Shown piece by piece: positions 1 to 12,614 of a DNA stretch of 64,000 nucleotides; the stretch's first letter is position 1, and each line of letters starts with the position of its first letter. The position numbers and the translations under genes were made by a program. The notes beneath the pieces are model-generated. The model was given only the letters and a program-made list of their open reading frames with translations, made no database searches and had not been told where the DNA came from. Source of the stretch: Phoebastria nigripes (Eukaryota; Chordata; Aves; Procellariiformes; Diomedeidae); contig JAYKAV010002553.1 in NCBI GenBank assembly GCA_035582835.1, forward strand, positions 95,895 through 159,894. The letters are read 5' to 3'.

Positions 1-1481
1 TATACACATGTTCCCAAAGAAACAAACTCTTACTCAAGGAGCAATCTTTGGCAAGGTTCATAAGTTCTACTGTTACTTTAACAATTCTTTTTTTCTTCTG
101 CCAAAGCAACTTGCCAAAATAAAATAAGACACGACCTGTATTTTTTTTTNAAGTCCTTTATTTCTATGTGTATTGACTGTTTGAGGTAAGGTAACTTCAA
201 TTGTCCAGCAGTTTTAATGCAATTAAAATTAATATGAAGGTCAAACATGCAGGAATTTATTTTGAAAGTCTGATATGCTGAGTTGACTACACAAAATACA
301 GGATATATTGGCCTTATTTGTTTCAGCTCATATATTAAATCTGGAACCAAACCCCTTTAACTGGAAATGAGCATGTAAAATCTGAGCCTCAAAGGCCACA
401 TTGCCATCTCTGGAAACATATTGCAAGCATATCATAGATCTAGGCTTCAGAGAGCCTTACACAAGTGTTTGATAAGGTAAAGCTCTCCTCCATCTAAGTT
501 ATTCATTGTCATTTGGAAAAGAAATCTTGAAAATAGTTGATGCTGTATATGGCTGAACATGCCTCAATCCACACCTAAAACAAGTCAGCACTGGGAGGGG
601 CCTGGAAAAGGGGTGCTAGGTTAGTGTGTAACAGATAAAAACATGTAGTTAACTCAGATTCAACAAACTAGTGGTGAAATTATGCTGCTATTTGTTAGTC
701 ATAGAATTTTGTCAGTTTACCAGTTACAGAATCTATTCAGAAAGGCAGATTGTTTCTCCTCATACGTGTAACTTAGAGGCTTTGTATTTTCTACTACTTT
801 TTGCCTACAGATATGGAAAGTTATGAAACCAGGGACCCATAAAACTATGGAAAGGCTGAGTTGGTAAGTAAAGTACAGAAAGTAAAATCTAGTTTCTTTA
901 ATTATTTTACATTTGGAATAAATTTTGGTTCTGAAAGAATTAGAAAAATCATTGGATACTGCCTTTAAATTCTTTGATGGGACTCTCTTGTGGTAAAAAT
1001 ATCCTATGTAATTGAGGGTCATAGGTGTGTTTACAAACAAAAAAATCTAGTTGTTTTGTTTTTTTTTTTTTTAACAGAGCAAGGAACTTGTAACATTCAA
1101 ACTCCAATCACTCAGATTTGCAGCAGAACTCTAGCATACATGTGAATATTTTCTCAGCTCTGGCTGCCATGTAGGTGCAAGGTTGATACTGAAGTGTGGA
1201 ATCTCTGCAGAGCTTATGAGGAGGAAAAAGTTGAAGATACAGCGATTGTAAAGCATAGCTAGTCCACAGCTCTTCTGAGGAAGTATCTTCTCTGATAGTC
1301 TCATCTAACATGAATGAGAAGCTCACCAATTTACAACATTAACTGGTTGATATTTTTTACTAGTGCTATATGAGAGTAAATGTCAGTTGTCACAGCTGGT
1401 ATTTTTCCAACAATTTTCTTCATTATTAGGGTCAATTTCATTGACCATTTACCCTGAAAAACACATTGGAAAATTTGCATT
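1..1481. other. AT-rich noncoding stretch, no gene seen
   Basis: No exon, RNA gene or recognised repeat was found. Open frames are short and unrelated to any family I know. There are T-rich tracts near 142-149 and 1061-1072. It is most likely intergenic or intronic DNA. Confidence 0.6.
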
Positions 1482-1545
1482 GGTCTGAGTCTCAGCTGGT
1501 AAAAATGGCAACAGCTCCACTGATGTTAATAGAGATATGATGAGC
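1482..1545 (+). repeat. Half-copy of a palindromic amniote repeat (MITE-like)
   Basis: The segment contains TCTCAGCTGGTAAAAATGGC followed by AGCTCCACTGATGTTAAT. This follows the layout of a palindromic repeat I recall from turtle, crocodilian and bird DNA: a TCAGCTGGTGTAAAT-type outer arm, then AGCTCCACTGAAGTCAATGG at the centre. The second arm is barely recognisable after 1532, so this is a decayed half-copy. Family assignment is from memory. Related units lie near 27.9, 56.6 and 61.9 kb. Confidence 0.45.
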
Positions 1546-3874
1546 AAAACTAACTAGGGACCAAGTTTCTTAATGCTGTATCCCACTGCACTCCTGTAGT
1601 TTGCTAAACCATGTTTAATGCCCTGCCACAGCCTATTGCAATAACTGTGAATATTGGCCAGTTTCGGCAAATGTATTATTTATATCACCAAATGTCTTTT
1701 ATAAAATACAAAGCAAATTGTACAGACAACCTCCATTTTTTCCTTGTGGCTGGAAGGCAAATCTCTCACTTTCTTTTAACAGAATATAACTTCCATTGAT
1801 TTATAGCTTTGCAGATCATTCCTTGTGTGATTGTTGAATTCACTGTCCAACAGGGACTAGAGAAGCTGTGTGTTTTGGCAAGTGCTATTCATCTTCTATG
1901 CTTCAGTCCCCCCTGTTACGTTATTCTGATGTCTATGTACTACAGTAGCAATGATCACTGTAGCTGCACAGGAGGCTGAGATTAGCAGTCCTTCCTCACA
2001 CGTGGCAAAACACTGGTTTTCAGAGTCTCTGGGAATCTGTAAACCCCATGAACAAAATGCTCAGCCCTCCTGCCTGAGATGTGAGATAACGTCACTGCTA
2101 CAAGACTTTGGGGACGGAGGTGGACTTTCAGTTTATCTTCCCTGGCAGTTCCACAACCAGATAGCAGCTTTTTCTCCTTGCAAGCAGTTCATCTCTCTTT
2201 GGACTAAGCTAGGGATATAAAATCTGACAGCAGCAGTGGTGGACACCCAAACAGCTTGTCAAGGGTATTTTGGGCAGCCTGAAGTACAGNGAGTTGCACT
2301 CAGCCTTTCACATTTTGCACATGGAAAATACCAAGAAGCCGTTGGCCCCTGTGGGGGTGGTAGTAGAAAGGGAAATGTGAAGACATGCCATCAGTAAACA
2401 AATACATGATCTTTAGGGAATGACATTCTCCTTGAATGCACACTGAAATAAGGTTTGAGAAGTTTGGTGTNTATATTCAGGGGAATGCTCAAAGACCCTA
2501 CAGACCTTGATGTATACCTCTAAAAATTCTTCTTGCTGTAACTTTACATCTGAAAAAATGCTGAAAGCAACCCTCAGGGTGGGCAATCATTGCTTATAGC
2601 ACAAAGAAATCAAAATGCAAATCAGGGTGCTGGGGAGCTGAGGGGGAAGGACAACACAGAGGAAAATACCAAAATGTTTTTAAATAAATAGGTTTCTGTG
2701 TCTTGGCTGGTTGTTCACTAAGTGCTTTGGATGCTACAGATACTTTGACTGATACAATGGTTCTTCAAAAAAGATTTGCTCCAAATGGTTGCCTTTCTAA
2801 CATAACCAAAGGTAATATTGGAGTAGTTTAGATCCCACAACATTTGAACTGAAACATGATTTGGAAAATATGGAGAGCATGTTCTGAGATCCGGTATAAG
2901 AATGCAAGGAATAAACCAGTATATTTTCATGCTGGCATAACTTTGCCACAAATAGGTGGTTGTTACTAATCCTTTGAATTGCTTGTTAGTGCATGGTTCA
3001 CTGAAATTAATTAATAGCTTNTAAATATGCCTTATTCTGCATATTTTGTTCAATAGTTAAACCACTGTCAATTCAGAAAAGAAGTCTTTTTTTGTTAATC
3101 GTATGGCAGATAAATACTTGTATTTCATACTGGGGAGGAATTAGATGTTAATGTCTTCCTAGGATTAGAGTTATTTTAGAGAAAATGGTGGAAATAATGC
3201 TAGAATAGTTTAAATTGAATATTTTTTAAATTTGAAATAATTGAATATTTAAAATATCAATATTTTAAACTTGAAATCCCATTGCTTTGCATTACAGTAC
3301 AATCATGAAATACAGTGTGAACAGTTTAACTCATTTATGTGGGTTAATGCATTTACTTCCACTTCTCAACTGTGACAACTGCAGCCAAAGACTTTGAACT
3401 TCAGAACTGGAAAAAGGTCGCGCTAAAACTCATAGTCAACCACCCACAAACAGAAGAGAATTGCTTCTTTAATACAGCATATTTGTTTTCTTTCTGTTTT
3501 CAGTGGGAGAACATCACTCCTTTTCTTNCTTACTGTAAAGCTTCATTTTAGATATTTTACAATAGGAGGGCTTGTGAGCCTGAGCTGGCTTGCCTGGACA
3601 TCGTAACAGTACCTCCATTTGACAAAAGAAAAAGTCAGTACATCTGTTCAACACGTTTCTCTTGTTTTGGGGAAAGGTGTTGCTTCTGTTTTGCACAGGA
3701 ACATCTTTATGGCTTGTAAAAAGAACGTGGATAAAATACCCACCTGAGGGGGGGGTTCCATCTTGCAAGGGAAAGATTGCATGTTCCTGTAGCCATCACT
3801 TGATATGGGAACAAGGTGTCAGGGCTGTTCTTTTCTACATGCTGGATTACTAGGGACCTTGCAGACAAATGGAG
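1546..3874. other. Noncoding stretch, no gene seen
   Basis: No gene or clear repeat was recognised. A very AT-rich patch at about 3217-3280 contains near-repeats of TTGAATATTT and TTTAAACTTGAAAT-like words in direct and inverted order, consistent with low-complexity sequence. Confidence 0.55.
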
Positions 3875-4240
3875 GGTAGTCCAGAGGTGAACAGCAGAAA
3901 AATGATAAAAGACTTGGAAAATGGAAATTGCAAGGGTGATAAAGAGCATTGACCATCTAGCACTTAGAGAAGAGGAGTCATAACTGTCTATACATACATA
4001 AAGGGATATTACAGAGAGAACAGGGACCAATTATTCTCTCAAGTCATCAAGGGCAGAACAAGACTAATGGATTTAGGATGTTGCAGGGAAAATGTCAGAT
4101 TAACATNAGGAAATACTTTGGGTAGAAGAACAATCAGGACAACGTATAACGCTCTCAAGGGGAGTTGGGTAGAATTTCCATCACTGAACTTGTTCAAGTG
4201 TAAGGCTAGACATCAGTCTGAGGTAACGGATCTTATTGTG
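3875..4240 (+). mobile_element. Ancient, degenerate CR1-like LINE 3' fragment
   Basis: The order of landmarks follows the 3' end of old CR1 elements on the plus strand. It starts with GTCCAGAGGTGAACAGCA and AAAATGATAAAAGACTTGGA. It continues with CAAGACTAATGGATTTAGG, then AGATTAACATNAGGAAATAC, and finally GTAGAATTTCCATCACTGAA. These match the family's usual 'ggagg..gcaacaaaaatgat', 'acaaggagtaatggg', 'gattagacattaggaaaaac' and 'gtggaatctccatcattgga' stations. Frameshifts and indels have destroyed the reading frame, so no protein is expected. It is far more diverged than the CR1 copies at 15.2, 28 and 33 kb. Confidence 0.7.
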
Positions 4241-7200
4241 CCCTAAAGTCTACCAGAACTAAAGGCCTTGGTCCTGCAAACCTTCATGTGAGAAGGTAAT
4301 CCTCATAAAGCCAGAAGTCTTTGCTTGATTAGGAGCTGCCTGTATGGTGACATATACTTTAATAAATCTTTAAGGGGTGGTGAGATGTGCTAGCCCCTTT
4401 CCCAAAGAAGCAAATTCACAGGTAGTAGTTATTTACACAAATTGTAAGATATGGTAAATCTTGTGGGTTTTTCCCTATCAAAAGCCAGAAATGTTTGTCT
4501 CTTGCTCATGAAAAAGCTGATTCAGTAAAGTATCTTCCATTTTCTATGTGCACTTTATGAATTGGTTTACATGTTTAAGCCCCACAGAAATCCAACTTTC
4601 TGAAGTTTATATTCAAATGGAATATCTACTTACTGGTGGTCTGAATTTAGTTCTCTATTGTGATTTTTTTTTTTTCATTCAAATATAGAGATATTTTAAC
4701 GTAGGTATATGGTTTTCAAGCCAACCTCCAAAAATTGGTCTCACACAAGACTGTTTCCACAACAATAATTATGGGAAGAATTTCAATAAGTGGGCAGAAT
4801 AGACTATTTGTATGTAGTGCCATTATAGAATCCATGTGATTGGTTTGTTCTCTGCATCAGTATTTCAGGAGAATTTTGGTCAAGGACAGTCATTCTGCTT
4901 TTATTAGTAATTGCTCAGGCTCAACAGAAACTCCAAAAAATGTTAATGAGTTTAATGAATCAAAACTTTCATTGCCTGCCTGCTGCTATTTGTGTCAAAC
5001 TCCAGGGAAATTAAGGTGCTGACAGTGTTTGATGAACAGGATAAAATCACAATCCTCTCAAGAAACCAGACTTACAGCTGCAAACGGATTGAATGACATA
5101 GCTTTCTTTGTTTAAGGGAAAGAGTGGTGGCTAGCCACCATGATGAAAAGGCACCATAAAAATTGCCAAAAAGGATTGTCTTCAGTGTATTATATAGTTC
5201 TATGAAATACATAGAGTTGTTGGTTGTAACTCTAACACAGTTACAGCAGACCTGGAAATTTTCCATTCTCCTAACTGNCATTGTGTGATCTACCCTCTGA
5301 ACTGGTTATGGTTTTTCATAGGAGATAAGAAAGCTGTGGATGTCTTTGAGCATCCATAAACTTGAGGATAACCACCTCCTTATTTTGAAATCAGATATTT
5401 CTTTCTGAAAATTATATAATTTCCTGGAGTGACANAGTCAGTTGGCTTCCTGGCTTTATTTATTTACATTATTTACATCTCATTCTTCTTGCTACTTGGA
5501 TCCAGGCTGTATTGCTAACCTTAAATTAGCTACCTATAGAAGTGTTTACTACAACAACAACAACAAAAATATGCTTATGTGTTCTTCTTTATGTTGTAGC
5601 AGAGGGTAACTTCAAGCAGTAGTTTTACTAAAAATTCTTTTCTTACAATTCTAAGTAGCTTATTTGGTCTTCTGATTTAAACAGAGTAGCAGAGAGTATG
5701 TTTCTGTGATGATGATGAAAAGGCTAATGAGATACCAGGGAAATCTTCTGATGGTGTTATAAATAGTTGAAAATATGCAAGTATTAATATCCAAAGTCAG
5801 ATCTTATATAGGCAGGTTGCCACTTCTAGGATTTTTGCATGGGTTTCTAGTTGTGATGCAAGAATTGGTATTGTGGGTTTTCTTAAGGAAGTGTGCTACC
5901 ATGTTGAATTTCAGTTCCTAAAGTCAGTCTCTAGAGCTTCAAATATCAATGTCTACATTTCAAGAAGGTATGTAAACACGAGTTTGTCTTTTCTCTTCAA
6001 GTGCTCTCTTTGTCATAGAGTAAAAGAATTTGCTGTCTGTTCCACTGTTTCATCTGCCAGTCTCTGACCTTTGTAAACTACCTGGAGTACGGATTGTCTC
6101 TTTCAACATGAATGCAACAACATGTAGAATAAGAGGGCAAAAAGTAATTGTGCTTGCCTTCCTACCATGTGTTCATGCTTCACCTATTTTCTCTGGCCAG
6201 ACAGTTCAACTGAGTTTGTATAACCTATGACAAGGAGACACAGGGAACCTTTGCAATGTGAGCGGAAGTTTTGTCAGACACAGCTACAGTCAGTTGCTAC
6301 TTCATGGTGGNTATACATCCTTCTGAAACAAGGCAATGAGAGTCAAGATTAGTAACTTTAAGCGTAGGTGAAAGCAGTCCATGAGAGATACCTACAACAA
6401 GAACTCTGGGATATATGAGCTACTTATGTATTTTTGGAGTTTGTCAAAAATCCATTAACCATCTCCAGGTATTTTTTTGCGTAAGCATTTATTCTTCCTA
6501 GGTCTAAACAGTAACGAAATGTGCTCATGGGTGTTTTTTAAGTGTCCTGCTTCTGGCCTGGGTAAAATATTTTGAAAGTTGAAAAATTAACAGTCCCTAT
6601 AAACATTATATTGGTTTTTTATCATCTATTCTTCAAAATAATTGTAGAATGAAGGCATAGCTTGTCCTAACGCCTATTTCTTTGGAGGTGACCAGGATTT
6701 GGAATAATATTATGGGTGGACAGTGGAAGAAGGAACTTGTAATTCATCCAAGAGCTACACTGAAAGATGTAGCATTCCAGGAACAGTTTTCCCTCTGAAA
6801 TAACTTTACCTGCCCTTATTAACAATTTTGAGAAAATATAATAAAAACTGAGATGTCAGAAATAGTGCTAAGATAGAGTTAAAGCTGTCCCAAGGAAAAA
6901 AAAAAAAAAATCATATCTAACCCTAGTTTGAAGGCAAAGTGAGGTGATGAAGATTTGTGAGTAGAAGTCACCAGTAAGCAAAGGATATTTTCAAAGGTAT
7001 TCCTGAGGAAAACCACAGAAACAGCTTTTCCTAAAAGATTTATATCCAGTCACCTCAGCTGAAGGTTTAAGATCTGGGGCATGGGTGAAAAACAGAACAG
7101 TACTCCAAAGACTTCCTACTGGTAAGTAAAACTCCAAACGGGAAAAACAGTTATTTGCTGATTCTATAAAATGCTTCTCCTTAACTTTCATGGAGGACTA

Positions 7201-9788
7201 TACCTTTGCCTGTGGGTTAAACATTTCTTTCTGATTTGTTTCACCATTACCTGTAGGATTTGGAGACAGGAACTTGCTGACTTTTGCTACCTCTCAGTTC
7301 AGGTCTTGGATAGGACAATGAACAAGAGCAACTTCTGAGACTCTGTTGGAAAAGTGTTCAAAAAATACATACGTGGGTAAAGCTTTTTCTTGGCTTATCA
7401 AAACTTCCCCACTGTGAAGTAGCCCTTGAAAACCTAGTTCACCAAAATGTCTGAAATGTGAACTCTTTGGAATCCCAGCTCCTTGGTCTGATCTTTAAAG
7501 AGAGCTGTAGATTATTTAACCAGAAAACAGGTATTTTGAGAGGAAGCTTGATTTTAAAAATAGCATCTGTGACATGAAGGGCGTGTGTTCAAAACAAAAA
7601 GAGGGGCAAACAGCTGCTCCCTTCACCAGGCATTCTCACACAGGAAGAAAGCTATCGGCAACATTGCTGGATGTCCTTTCAGCCACTGAGTTTGTTCTAC
7701 ATGGAGAGGAGCAGGAAAAGCTTGACCAATGCTTGATACAAACCTGACTAATTAATTCCAGGAATATTGTCTCTGTACAAAAAGACAGCATAATCTAATT
7801 CTTTTTCTGGCAGTTATTAATGAGCACGTACATATACATGGATAAAGTATTGGTGAGATATGCTAATCTCAACAGAGATAAGAAAGAATTTGCAGGCTGG
7901 ATTCATTTATAAGTCTATCAGCAGTACACATTTGTCACTGATACATATCTAATAAACTATGTATGGAAGACATCTCGATAACTCACTTCCAATAAAGTTT
8001 TTGCAGTGTTGGCATAATGCTTTAACTCATTCCCATTGTACCTTTCATAATTTACAGCTGAGTGGATCTAAGCTGGGAAGCTCGCAGTATTCAGGTGAAG
8101 TAATAAATAGAAGCTGGCTTTTTCTTTGGTATAAATACAACAGTGCAGACTTTGTAGCTATATTCTGCATAGACAGCAAGTTCACAAATCAATGTGTGCC
8201 AAGTATATCCAATTTTTATTATTCATTGTATCCTGCTGTACAGTGCAAATAAAGTACTTCTTAGCAAGCATGCTTCTCATAGCAGACAAAACACAAACAT
8301 GGTTAAAGATCTGATCAAAGTCTGAGCTAGTCATGTCAGGCATGTACTATCAAACGTCAGTTCTTCAGACCGCAGGGTCCAGAAGACACATTTCTTACCC
8401 CTTCAGAAATACTTCCCTGACTTCTACACTGAACTGTAGCATTTGTTACACAATGGGTTATATTATCCACTTACAGTGTGGGTACCTTTTTTGTTAAAAT
8501 CCCATCATGGGATCCAGTTGCTGACAGTTGATTCTGTCTGATTAAGTGTGTACTTCTCCTGCATAGCTTGTCTGAAGGCATATGGTTCATGAGTCACTTA
8601 TGGATTTAATTTATTTTTGTCAAGCTTTATTTTATAATGGTGAATTCTTGATCAGGAAAGCCAGGTCACGTTTAGAAGACATAAGGAAATCTGATTTTTC
8701 TCACCTTAAAGAGTTTTCCTATTTTGTTTGTGCAATCTATATTTTGTGGTTCACTGAAGGCCTGTCTTCTTCAGAATTGGCTACCCATGGCCAAAATTGA
8801 TGCATCAGTTTTCCTGAACACATGGTTGGGAATAAAGATTGTTCCAAATGTAAAAGAATCGATCACTCCTGATTTAATCCAAAAAATGTCCAGGTTAACT
8901 CTGAATGAATCTAGACAGGCTCCCATAGACTTTATAGGTAGGCTGCTATGCCTTGGAGACATGTGCTTAGGACAACTTCCAAACTTCAGTGGAAGACAAT
9001 AGGAAGATTCATCCTGGTACNATGGAACTTTGATCAGGTTCCTGGTCTTCAGATTTGACAAATATGAATTTGTTCTTGCAAAGACTCCTCAAAATAATTC
9101 TTGGAGGACCACTATTTACTTTGAAAAGGTACATGTAGTCTTTATTAGAAAATGCCTTTGGCAAAAAAAAAGCATTTTCACAGCACACAAGTATGTTTTT
9201 AGTCTTACCGACTAACAGAAAGGCAAGTATTTCACTTTCTCATGATACTTAGCATGTGGGAGGGAGAAAAGAGGGGAGAGTGAGTGTTTGGATGATCTTA
9301 TACTCATTCTACTTCTCAAAGGGTTTTAGTGTATCACTTCCATCTCTGATCAAGGGGGATTATCAGGATTTCTTTTCAGTGGATGAGCAGTTCTAAACCA
9401 ATACTCACCAGCATGTGAACACAGAAGAAAATTCACCTTCAAAGCCCTAAAGAAGATGCAAGAGAGGGTGCATTTACATTTTAATTTTTATTCTAAATCC
9501 AGCGCCGGGTACCTGAAGGAGTGAGGGCTATTTAAAAATTCACATGAAGTTTTGGATCTGGAATCCTAGCATATTTCCTGTTGAGGGAGGGCATACATCA
9601 CAAAATGCCATCATCACTTGCCACATTTATTAAGCAGATCATTCTCTTGAAATATGGCAATAGATGATTTCTTCCTCTCAGGATGTTCAGGACTTAGACC
9701 ATGTTGAATGATAATGGTTTGTGCAGAACCTTGCACTGCTACTCTTCTTACAGCATTGATTTGTGGATAAAGACAGGGCCTTTTTCCT
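4241..9788. other. Noncoding stretch, no gene seen
   Basis: About 5.5 kb of AT-rich unique-looking DNA with no supportable exon. It contains a short ACAACA microsatellite near 5552-5566 and a 15-bp A run at 6896-6910. TTTACAGCTGAGTGGATCT at about 8050-8068 and CACCTCAGCTGAAGGTTTAA at about 7053 weakly resemble arms of the palindromic repeat seen elsewhere, but they are too short to call. Confidence 0.55.
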
Positions 9789-9809
9789 CCCCCCCCCCCC
9801 CCCCCCCCC
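9789..9809. repeat. Poly-C homopolymer, 21 bp
   Basis: An uninterrupted run of 21 C on the plus strand (G on the minus strand). Such tracts can adopt G-quadruplex or i-motif structure and are prone to slippage and to consensus errors, so the exact length is uncertain. Confidence 0.9.
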
Positions 9810-10924
9810 ATAAAAGCTGACAATCAACACTTCCAGAGCACTTAAATTAATACAGAAAGAAAAAAAAGTTCATATGAGTTTGCAGCACAGTTATACATCA
9901 AAGTTCTACCAATGCATTATGCATCTCTCTTCTCTTTTGAATCTTCCTTACATGCCTTCCCCCATACTACTAAACAGAAATAGCTCCTTTCGTCATGCTA
10001 TTGGCATAAATAGCAGCAGGACCAATTTTGTGAAACTTATATTAATTTCTATATAAAGGCCATTTTACTTTGTGGAAAAGGAGAAGATCATTGCAAGCAG
10101 ACGGCTCTGAATCCTGGATTCTCTACTGCAAGCTATTAATTTGTAGATCATATTCAAAATAAGCGTGAATCTACGATATCAGTAGCACCGTATGGGTAGC
10201 ATGTTATTCACCTTTCTCAGCAGCCAATTCATTTTTTTAAACAACTGATTTGATATTAAATTTGTGCTGAGATCTCAAAGCCTTTCCAACAATTAAGTTA
10301 CAGCCAGACTTAATTATTAAATGTTAGCCTGACTGTAATGATTTGGATCTTTAAAAAAAAAAAAAAGAAATTATTAGCTCAATCAGATGGCGGTTCTGCA
10401 AAGAAAGCTTTTAAACTAGAGCCTTTAAATCCTGGATAGGTATCTAGAGCATGCAGTGACACAGCGAGCACTTTGAACTCTGCTCCGAGTGCTGTTATTA
10501 CTACTACTTGAAAGAGCCATCAATTGATCCGTTACTGTACCCTGTCCATACCTCCATTCCCAGAGTAGGAATAATTGGGTATATATGCAGAGATATTTGT
10601 CTACCTGAGTCTAAAAAACTTTCAGACGGAGACTCCACAGTCCCTCTGGGTGGTCTGTCCCTGAGCTGCAGCAGTCTTCTAGCCAAGAAGTTTTTTGTAA
10701 TATTTAAGCTGAATATCTCTGGCTGCATCAGCTGATAGTAAAAATTCCTGTAACTTGTCATTTTCTGATTCATAAGCAGCAAAACCTGAAGTGTGTTACC
10801 GTGTTTTAAGCCAGGTGCAGAGTATGTTTAAAGAAATTTAAGAAGTTATATGGTTGTTGNTTGTGGTGTAAGAACAACATTTAGAAGAAACATCCAACAC
10901 TAAAACCCTGAATTTGGATTCCTC
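9810..10924. other. Noncoding stretch, no gene seen
   Basis: No gene or clear repeat was recognised. Overlapping frames on both strands at 10504-10782 are short and show no known domain. An A run lies near 10353-10365. Confidence 0.55.
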
Positions 10925-11002
10925 AGATATGCTGTGGATTTCCTCGCTAGCCTTGGGCAAGGCCCTTCACCTTTAAAGTGACTGATTTCCTATCAAAAAG
11001 GC
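10925..11002 (+). repeat. MIR-like SINE core remnant
   Basis: CTAGCCTTGGGCAAGGCCC followed by TTCACCTTTAAAGTG and then TTTCCTATCAAAAAGG parallels the MIR/CORE-SINE block. In that family, 'agctgtgtgaccttgggcaagtcacttaacc' leads into 'tcagtttcctcatctgtaaaatgg'. The direction is plus. It is old and incomplete, and the tRNA-derived head was not found. The family assignment rests on recalled consensus features. Confidence 0.55.
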
Positions 11003-12554
11003 ACAAAGCCTTTACTGTAGCAGCCTCTATGTTTGGTGAGGAAAGATCACAAAATATCCAGACAGATAGTAGTACATCCTTCTTTAAATCTCAGCACATC
11101 AGTTTCAGTAGCTCACCATTGCCAAGGACTCAGCAGCTGTCCTTGAATCTTTTTTCCCCTTTCCCTTCCTACACTTTTTTTTCTCCTCCCGATATATGTA
11201 TTTACATTGTAAAGTAACAAGGGTATTGAAGTAATAGTCAGTTCAAGATGAAATCCCTGACTGCTAGATCAGCAATTACCTTGTTTTCAGAAGTTCCACG
11301 TTAGTCTGAAATGTTATTTGAGGTTCAGTGTCTTTCAGATTAAATTGACATTTAAAAAAAGGAGAAATATTCATTCTCTCCTAACCTTTGGAAATAACAT
11401 TGGGTTCAGACAGTACTATCTGCCTCCCTGCTACTTGTTTCTTATCATTTTCTACAGTGCCCAGGCTATTATTTTCTTTAACCTCTGATATGTGTTGATG
11501 GTCTAGGTGCCAAACACCAGAAGCACTTTGGTAAAAGAGCAGTACTGAGCCACAATACATTTGATCTTGTTTCTTGGCATTTCTGTCATCATTATTTGAC
11601 TGCATGAAAATGGTAAAAAAAAAAAAAAAAAAAAACAACTCTCAGCCCCTGTGAACATGAAGCCCTTCAAACAGAAATAGCCTGTACAGTACTGGCAGAG
11701 AGCCTGCAAAGGACATTCATCCCAGGATCCTGCATAAATGTCAACCAGTTAATTGCATGTTCCCTGCCTGGCTTCCCTGCGGTTTGGGGTTTTTTTCCCC
11801 TCAGGTTGTGGGGGGTGAAGTTTTACCCCTCTTTCAACTGTTTTTTTACTCTGGTTTTGATTCATTCTATTTCTTATCAGAAAAGCCTTTTACCAGTTCA
11901 TACAGGCTATTCACTATTCAGATTTTGGGCTGCTCCAGAACTCTTGTTCTTCAGTGAGGAGCAGCTTGACCCTCAGTCCAGGCAAGATGAATGTTTGAGG
12001 GGAAATGCTTCACTTTGCACTGAGGATATACAACCCACTCTGCGCTGAAGAGGGGAAAAAGCCTTCAAAACATGGCAGATCCCAAATTAGGTTCCTGATG
12101 TTATTACAACCTTTTCTTACAGCACTGGAACCACAGCAAGTTACCAAGTGCCATCTGCAGTCTCTTCTTCCCATTTTTGATGTCTAAGACTGAGTGATCA
12201 ACCTTCGGTGATTTTTTTTTATGAACCATTACAACCACTGCTGTCCTGGGGGACAAGACAGTTCAGAAGTCCAAGGATGAAGCTCACTAGGGATGTGGGT
12301 AAACCTTTCATGCAATTCAAAGGCCTCTTATTGCCAGCCCTCTACTAATTCAATTTTTTTTTTTTGCCCAAAGTATCCTAGCTCAGTTCAAGTATTGACC
12401 CTGTAAATGGAGAGGGGCTAAAGTACCTTTAAAATCCATTAGGACTCTACAATCTTCTTATGATCTAATTGTCTTCAAAACAACATCAGTGACAGGGTTC
12501 ATTTTAAAACCATAGATATGGATTATAAGTACCTTGGAACAGGGAGTCCAAAAG
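11003..12554. other. Noncoding stretch with a 21-bp A run, no gene seen
   Basis: No exon was recognised. A run of 21 A lies at 11615-11635. It is not preceded by a recognisable processed transcript or SINE, so I treat it as a simple homopolymer. T runs occur near 12352-12365. Confidence 0.55.
11615..11635. repeat. Poly-A homopolymer, 21 bp
   Basis: Twenty-one consecutive A. There is no target-site duplication or AATAAA just upstream on the plus strand that would mark a retroposed mRNA. It is best read as a simple repeat. Confidence 0.85.
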
Positions 12555-12614
12555 CAGTAAGAACTGCAATGGGTCAGATGCCCTGTTTTCTGACAGGGTA
12601 CAATGTTGGAAACG
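12555..12614 (+). repeat. Remnant of a sauropsid interspersed repeat
   Basis: AGTAAGAACTGCAATGGGTC followed by CCCTGTTTTCTGACAGGGTA and CAATGTTGG matches the order of a repeat I recall as common in turtles, crocodilians and birds. That repeat reads '..ataagaactgccatactgggtcagacc..', then '..cctgtcttctgacagtggccaatg..'. The stretch normally between the two blocks (around 'tccatctagcccagtat') is missing here. A second copy that keeps that middle part lies at 26.67 kb. Class (LINE tail or SINE) was not resolved. Confidence 0.5.

Noticed and set aside
2697..2712. GTGTCTTGGCTGGTT, found again at about 15436 beside CR1
   Set aside because: A 15-base match with no extension on either side. Treated as coincidence.
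9614..9823. Minus-strand frame with a poly-glycine run
   Set aside because: The glycines come from the 21-bp C run. No coding evidence.
11615..11635. Poly-A run considered as the tail of a processed pseudogene
   Set aside because: No gene-like sequence, polyadenylation signal or flanking direct repeats were seen upstream.
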